DNA of 64,000 bases from the NCBI RefSeq assembly GCF_022581195.2, contig NC_061466.1, positions 12,524,001 to 12,588,000 on the forward strand. The letters run 5' to 3'. Numbering within the stretch: position 1 is the stretch's first letter; each line of letters begins with the position of its first letter. Position numbers and translations under genes: made by a program. The notes under the pieces were generated by a model that saw only the letters and a program-made list of their open reading frames with translations, was not told where the DNA came from and made no database searches. This document shows, piece after piece, positions 59,617 to 64,000 of this stretch. Source of the stretch: Helicoverpa zea. Lineage: Eukaryota; Arthropoda; Insecta; Lepidoptera; Noctuidae.

Positions 59617-59811
59617 ATTTGGTGGAGGCGCCGTCGCCGAAGCCCCTAAAAATACAAAGTACTAAGTTTTAGATCACGCGAAAAAAATTGGCTTGGTGAC
59701 AGATATTGAAGAAAAAGCGGAGGTGTCGAGTCGAGAAGGGTAACGTATACTACGCGACGGAGCCAGCGAACTACAGACAAGTTAAGTAAAATCATATTTA
59801 TCACTATAACA
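59617..59811 (+). other. Primer binding site region and 5' leader
   Basis: ATTTGGTGGAGGCGCCGTCG follows the LTR directly. A TGG at 59620 or 59623 should pair with the CCA end of the priming tRNA; I could not identify the tRNA. The leader to the gag ATG has no open frame. Confidence 0.6.
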
Positions 59812-60594
59812 ATGGCGCAAACCATTAATTTTTTCACGGGTACAGATGACGTGAATTTCGATGAATTTCTGGTCCAATTTAAACTAATTGCCGCAATTAA
59901 TAAATGGGCGGAGAATGATCTCGCACTAATATTAGGTGCATATTTGCAAGGGCCTGCATTGTCCTTCTTTAAAAATCTATACACAGAAGGCATTGCTTTC
60001 AAGACTATTAGTGACAAAATAAACGAAGAATTTCCATCCATAACTAATTACGTGGAGAAATTCTATAGTTCTCGGCAAAATAAAGACGAGGACCTTATAA
60101 TGTTTTATTATCGATTAAACGATTTGAGTATGAAGGCCCAAATAAATGACGAAAGTATTTTCATCAAGACATATCTAAAGGGGCTGACAAACGAAAATTT
60201 ACAAAAACTGGGAACGCGTGTATATAATTCGAAGGCAGAGTTGAGAATGACATTAATACAAATAAAAGAATTATTTGGTCAAGATCAGAAATCGTCAATA
60301 AATTTGCCCATCCAACCCCCGCGAGGGATTTTGTCAAAAGTTAGATTTGAACACCCCTTCGAAATTACGAGATCACCATCCACATCGACACCGAGGGCAC
60401 AGAGTCCAACACCATCACCATCAACCTCGACACCCCGACCAATGGAACCACGAAATACGGAAACATTTCATACGCCTAGATACAACTTGAGACCTAGATT
60501 TAGGTTTACAAATACGAACAGCAATAACGCTCGGTTCTTTTCTAGCCCAAGAAGTCGTGATGATAACCCAAACTACCAAGGACGCAGACATTAG
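59812..60594 (+). CDS. gag: Retrotransposon Gag (Ty3/Gypsy type)
   Basis: 260 codons from ATG at 59812 to TAG at 60592..60594. The N-terminal two-thirds is helical and acidic/basic mixed (FDEFLVQFKLIAAINKW, AYLQGPALSFFKNL), as in Gag capsid domains of insect Gypsy elements, followed by RQNKDEDLIMFYYRLNDL. The last 90 residues are Ser/Thr/Pro- and Arg-rich (STSTPR repeats, PRYNLRPRFRF), a likely RNA-binding tail. No CCHC zinc knuckle is present, which is true of some insect lineages. Gag forms the particle in which reverse transcription occurs. The frame is intact. Pol lies in the -1 frame and overlaps its end. Confidence 0.88.
   Translation: MAQTINFFTGTDDVNFDEFLVQFKLIAAINKWAENDLALILGAYLQGPALSFFKNLYTEGIAFKTISDKINEEFPSITNYVEKFYSSRQNKDEDLIMFYYRLNDLSMKAQINDESIFIKTYLKGLTNENLQKLGTRVYNSKAELRMTLIQIKELFGQDQKSSINLPIQPPRGILSKVRFEHPFEITRSPSTSTPRAQSPTPSPSTSTPRPMEPRNTETFHTPRYNLRPRFRFTNTNSNNARFFSSPRSRDDNPNYQGRRH
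60567..60573 (+). promoter_or_regulatory. Putative -1 ribosomal frameshift slippery site
   Basis: CCCAAAC lies across gag codons as C-CCA-AAC, the X-XXY-YYZ pattern. The -1 frame has a TAA immediately before it (60564..60566) and is then open into pol, while gag stops 21 bases after the heptamer. This is the expected geometry for Gag-Pol synthesis. I did not fold the downstream sequence. Confidence 0.6.
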
Positions 60595-60605
60595 AAAAAG
60601 AGAAA

Positions 60606-61400
60606 ATGACAGGGGAGTTGCGAGCTGCGTCCGAAGAAAATAAACTCCCAGATGAAAACAATAAAACCGGTCAGTCTGTTCCTTTAATAAACATTTCCAT
60701 CAGCCATCAAAACATTCTTGCGCTGATAGACACTGGAGCTTCGATCTCCTGCATGTCTGAACAGCTGGCATTAAAATTAAACATTAATTTCACTCATGAC
60801 GAAACGAGGTATTGCATCAAGTCCATCTCCGGCTCTTGTTTGAAGATTGTTGGATCCGCTATGGTCAATATAATATTGGATTCATATCTCTTCAAGAACG
60901 AACTCATCATCATTAAAGACATAAGTCAAGATGTGATACTCGGTCAAGACTTTCTATATAAGAATAAAGCATTGATAGACTTTAGTAACGAACGTTTAGT
61001 TGTAATGAATCGCATATATGTTCCGTTTCACAAAGTCTCCCGAGATATTGCTTCAGAATCAAATACATTAGTTTATTGTCATCATAATGCCATAATGACA
61101 TCAGGTAGTTTGAAAACATTGTCAAAATCAGACTATATTTATTTTTCAGAAAAGATTAGGGATAATGACGATTATGTGTTAGGTTCTAAATATGTTTCAC
61201 ATTCATTAAGAACGCAAGGTGATAAGTCTTTAATAGATACTATTAACATAAACCCAGACCTGCGTGTTGAAGAAAAAACAGAATTGAAGAATTTGTTCCT
61301 TTCATATAGAAAATGTTTTGCTTTTTCCACGTCAGAGTTAGGAAATTGTGATTTAGTAAATATTGAAATAAAAACTACTGACGAAATACCGGTTCACTGA
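60606..61400 (+). pseudogene. pol: Pol, protease part, cut by an in-frame TGA
   Basis: The pol frame is open from 60567 (first ATG 60606) to a TGA at 61398..61400. The aspartic protease active site LIDTGAS is at about 60723..60743 (Asp codon 60729..60731), with the second conserved segment DVILGQDFL about 60930..60956. The C-terminal stretch (LRVEEKTELKNLF.. SYRKCFAFS.. IEIKTTDEIPVH) is the usual lead-in to the reverse transcriptase. The reading frame on both sides of the TGA is the same, so this is one pol gene with a single stop and not two natural genes. Stop readthrough cannot be excluded, but a disabling mutation is more likely. The protease would cut the Gag-Pol polyprotein in the particle. 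Confidence 0.8.
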
Positions 61401-63941
61401 CCTCCTTATAGGGTTTCACCGAAACAATTAGAGATTATAAACACACAAGTAGATGAAATGTTAAAAAATGGGGTTATTAGAGAGTCAAAAAGCGCCTATG
61501 CATCACCCGTGGTATTAGTACAAAAACCCGATCACACATGGAGATTTTGCATTGATTACCGAAAATTGAATAAAAAAGTTATAACAGATAGTTATCCACT
61601 ACCGATAATTGAAGATATTGTTATTTATTTGTCGGGAGCAAAATTTTTTGCAGATTTAGATTTAAATTCAGGATATTGGCAACAAAAGCTATCTGAAAAA
61701 GATAAACACAAGACTGCTTTTGTAACGCCTTCCGGATTATATGAATTCAATGTATTACCATTTGGACTTAAAACAAGTCAGGCCATTTTTCAGCGGACGA
61801 TGGATAAAGTCTTAGCGGGAATCAAATATAAAAATGCTATATGTTATGTTGATAATATCCTGATCTGGGGTAAAAATTTTGTCGAGTTCAAAACTGCACT
61901 CACAGAAGTATTAGAACGACTTAAAAGAGCGAATCTTACGTTAAAACCTAATAAATGTAGCTTTGGTTATAATGTTGTAAGCGTATTAGGGCATGAGATA
62001 TCGGGAGTAGGGATTAGGCCTGATAAGAAAAAGTTGCAGGCATTGATGTCGGTAAAACCACCGGTTAATACGAAACAAGTCAAATCTATCTTAGGATTAT
62101 TCTCATATTATCGTAAATTTATTAACCATTTTGCTGACATAGTTCTTCCATTAACTAAATTATTAAAGAAAGGTGTCAAATTTAGTTGGGCGCAGGAGCA
62201 GCAAGAAGCTTTCGACACCATCATAAAATATATGTCCAACCCACCGATTCTGAAGTTTTATTCAGTTAATAAAGATATCTTGACTCGCCTTTATGTAGAT
62301 GCAAGTGGAGAGGCGTTGGGCTGCTGTTTGATGCAAGGTAAGGAAATTATGCATCCAGTGGCATATGCTTCTAGGAAACTGAGTGAGAGTGAAAGAAAAT
62401 ATTCTACAACTGAGAAGGAATGCTTGGCGTTAGTATGGGCTCTGAACTATTTCAAACATTTCCTATGGGGAATGAAATTTCAGGTGATGACAGATCATAA
62501 GGCGTTGTGTTGGCTGAGAGATAGAAAGGATATGAACGGAAGATTGGCGAGATGGTCTTTGTGCATTCAATCGTATGAGTTTGATATTGTTCATTGTGCA
62601 GGGAGAGAGAATGTAATTGCGGACTTTTTGAGTAGGAATCCATTTAGTCAGGAGGATAGCGGTAAAGAAACGATAGGTGATATGCAAGAAGATGGTATGC
62701 ACTTATATAAGATAGAGGTAGTCAGATTGAAAGACGAGCAAAGGCAGGATAGCTTCTGTAGACAAATTTCAGATAAAATCAGTGAGAATGATGGAGGAGA
62801 GTATAAGAGCTTCAGACTTGTCAATGATGTGCTATGCAAGAAAGCGAGGAAGTTTAATGAAATAAAGAATTTGATTGTGGTACCAAAACAAATATTACCA
62901 AGTATACTACAAGAATTACATGATGACCCATGGTCAGGGGGACATTTAGGACTAGCAAAGACTTTGACGAAATTTTGCACTAAATATTTTATAAAAGATG
63001 CGGAAAAGGAGGTTGAAAGATATGTTAAGAGTTGCATGGTTTGTCAGGAACGAAAGAAGGTGAAAGGTGTTGCACAATTACAGCCAGTAGTGGTAAACCA
63101 TTTGATGGAAAAGATAGGTATAGACATACTAGGTCCTTTTAGGAAGTCGAGAAATGGTAATAGATTTGTGATTGTAGCCGTGGAATATGTTTCTAAGTAT
63201 GCGATATGTAAGGCAGTTCCTAGAGCGACAGCGCAGAGTGTGAGTGAATTTCTGATTGAAGAAATATTTTGTCGACTAGGAGGCGTGAAAGAAGTTATTT
63301 CGGATAGGGGTTCGGTTTTTACGTCACATTTAGTTAGGGACACTATTAATTATTTTGGAGCGAAGTCATGTTTCACGACAGCTTTTCACCCAGCCTCTAA
63401 TGGTTTAGTTGAGAGATTTAACAGATCATTAACACAAATGTTATCAATGTATGTTTCTGGGGATCAGCGTAATTGGTGTTATTATATACCGTTAGTTTGT
63501 TATGCGTACAACACTAGTAAGCATGCTAGTACTAAAATATCGCCTTATATGATTATGTACGCTAAAGAACCATTATTTCAGACAGATATAAGAGTAAATG
63601 ATGATAGGAGTAGTGAGGTTGATTTTAGTAGAAGACATAATATACATAATATGTTATGCCGGAAAGCCTTGAATAATATTAGGAAGGCTCAATTAAAACA
63701 GAAAATAGTATATGATAGAAAGGCAAAGACTAGGCGTTTTAGTACAAATCAACTGGTAATGGTTTTTACACCTAGGCGCATTGGTAATAGAAGTATGAAA
63801 TTGTGTCGATTATATAAAGGTCCATATGAGATTGTTCGACAAATTTCTGATGTTAATTATGTAATTAGAAAGTTAAATAATAGGAGATTTAGAGATATAG
63901 TTCATGTAAATAGATTAAAACCATTTAATGCTAGGTTATAA
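61401..63941 (+). pseudogene. pol: Pol, reverse transcriptase, RNase H and integrase part
   Basis: Continues the protease frame to TAA at 63939..63941. The first ATG is 61458, but the frame is open from 61401. RT: WRFCIDYRKLNKK, FADLDLNSGYWQ (first catalytic Asp, about 61662), LPFGLKTSQAIFQ, and YVDN at 61845..61856 where the family has two adjacent Asp, so one metal-binding Asp is missing. RNase H: LYVDASGEALG, TEKECLALVWAL and VMTDHKALCWL carry the Asp, Glu, Asp triad. Integrase: an HHCC finger (HDDPWSGGHLGL to CMVCQ, about 62919..63048), then the DDE core in IGIDILGPF, ISDRGSVF and NGLVERFNRS. A GPY motif is near 63822. RT-RH-IN order is that of Ty3/Gypsy. No env frame follows within the window. 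The copy is unlikely to be active because of the upstream TGA and the altered RT site. Confidence 0.88.
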
Positions 63942-64000
63942 ATAATTGTCTTGATTATTATAGTATGGTTTTTCTTAAATTTATTTTATTATTACATGTT
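63942..64000 (+). other. Retrotransposon 3' leader, truncated by window end
   Basis: AT-rich, with no polypurine tract or LTR start yet visible. The 3' LTR must lie downstream. Confidence 0.5.

Overview
The window looks like lepidopteran (moth) nuclear DNA, most probably from a noctuid-like genome. The reasons are an insect odorant receptor gene with canonical GT-AG introns, a Lep1-type Helitron with TC...CTAG ends, several tRNA-headed and poly-A SINE families, and very many foldback DNA transposons in AT-rich sequence. The species is an inference; nothing here fixes it. No bacterial features, tRNA genes or CRISPR arrays were seen.

Layout. 1..1562 is the end of an intron carrying SINE pieces and a small hairpin element. 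1563..4702 is the large terminal coding exon of a lysine/asparagine/serine-rich protein with a polyproline run, followed by a long 3' region holding three foldback elements. 4.7-11 kb is transposon territory, including a PIF/Harbinger-type element with a Helitron and a short retroposon nested in it. 11178..14367 is a complete six-exon odorant receptor gene (400 codons, both splice phases and C-terminal signature consistent); its fourth intron is two-thirds foldback elements. 14.4-42.9 kb has no gene I can defend. It is a mosaic of SINEs, Harbinger-like elements with TTA/TAA target duplications, a TIR element holding a zinc-finger-like coding fragment, long-TIR elements, and LINE fragments. 42.9-46.9 kb is a non-LTR retrotransposon split by a 1565-bp terminal-inverted-repeat element with a perfect 10-bp target duplication.

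From about 52.64 to 59.05 kb lies a roughly 6.3-kb satellite of a 24-bp monomer with higher-order structure. It runs straight into two identical 215-bp LTR copies (59048..59262 and 59402..59616) separated by more satellite, and then into a Ty3/Gypsy-type retrotransposon (gag 59812..60594; protease, reverse transcriptase, RNase H and integrase to 63941). The gag/pol overlap has a CCCAAAC slippery heptamer in the correct frame for -1 frameshifting. This copy is damaged: an in-frame TGA lies between protease and reverse transcriptase, and the RT active-site motif reads YVDN. Its 3' LTR is beyond the window.

The strongest leads are the satellite/LTR association, the frameshift signal, the split LINE, a GC-rich core shared by two otherwise different TIR elements, and the transposon-built odorant receptor intron. 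All calls come from reading the sequence by eye; no database search was run.
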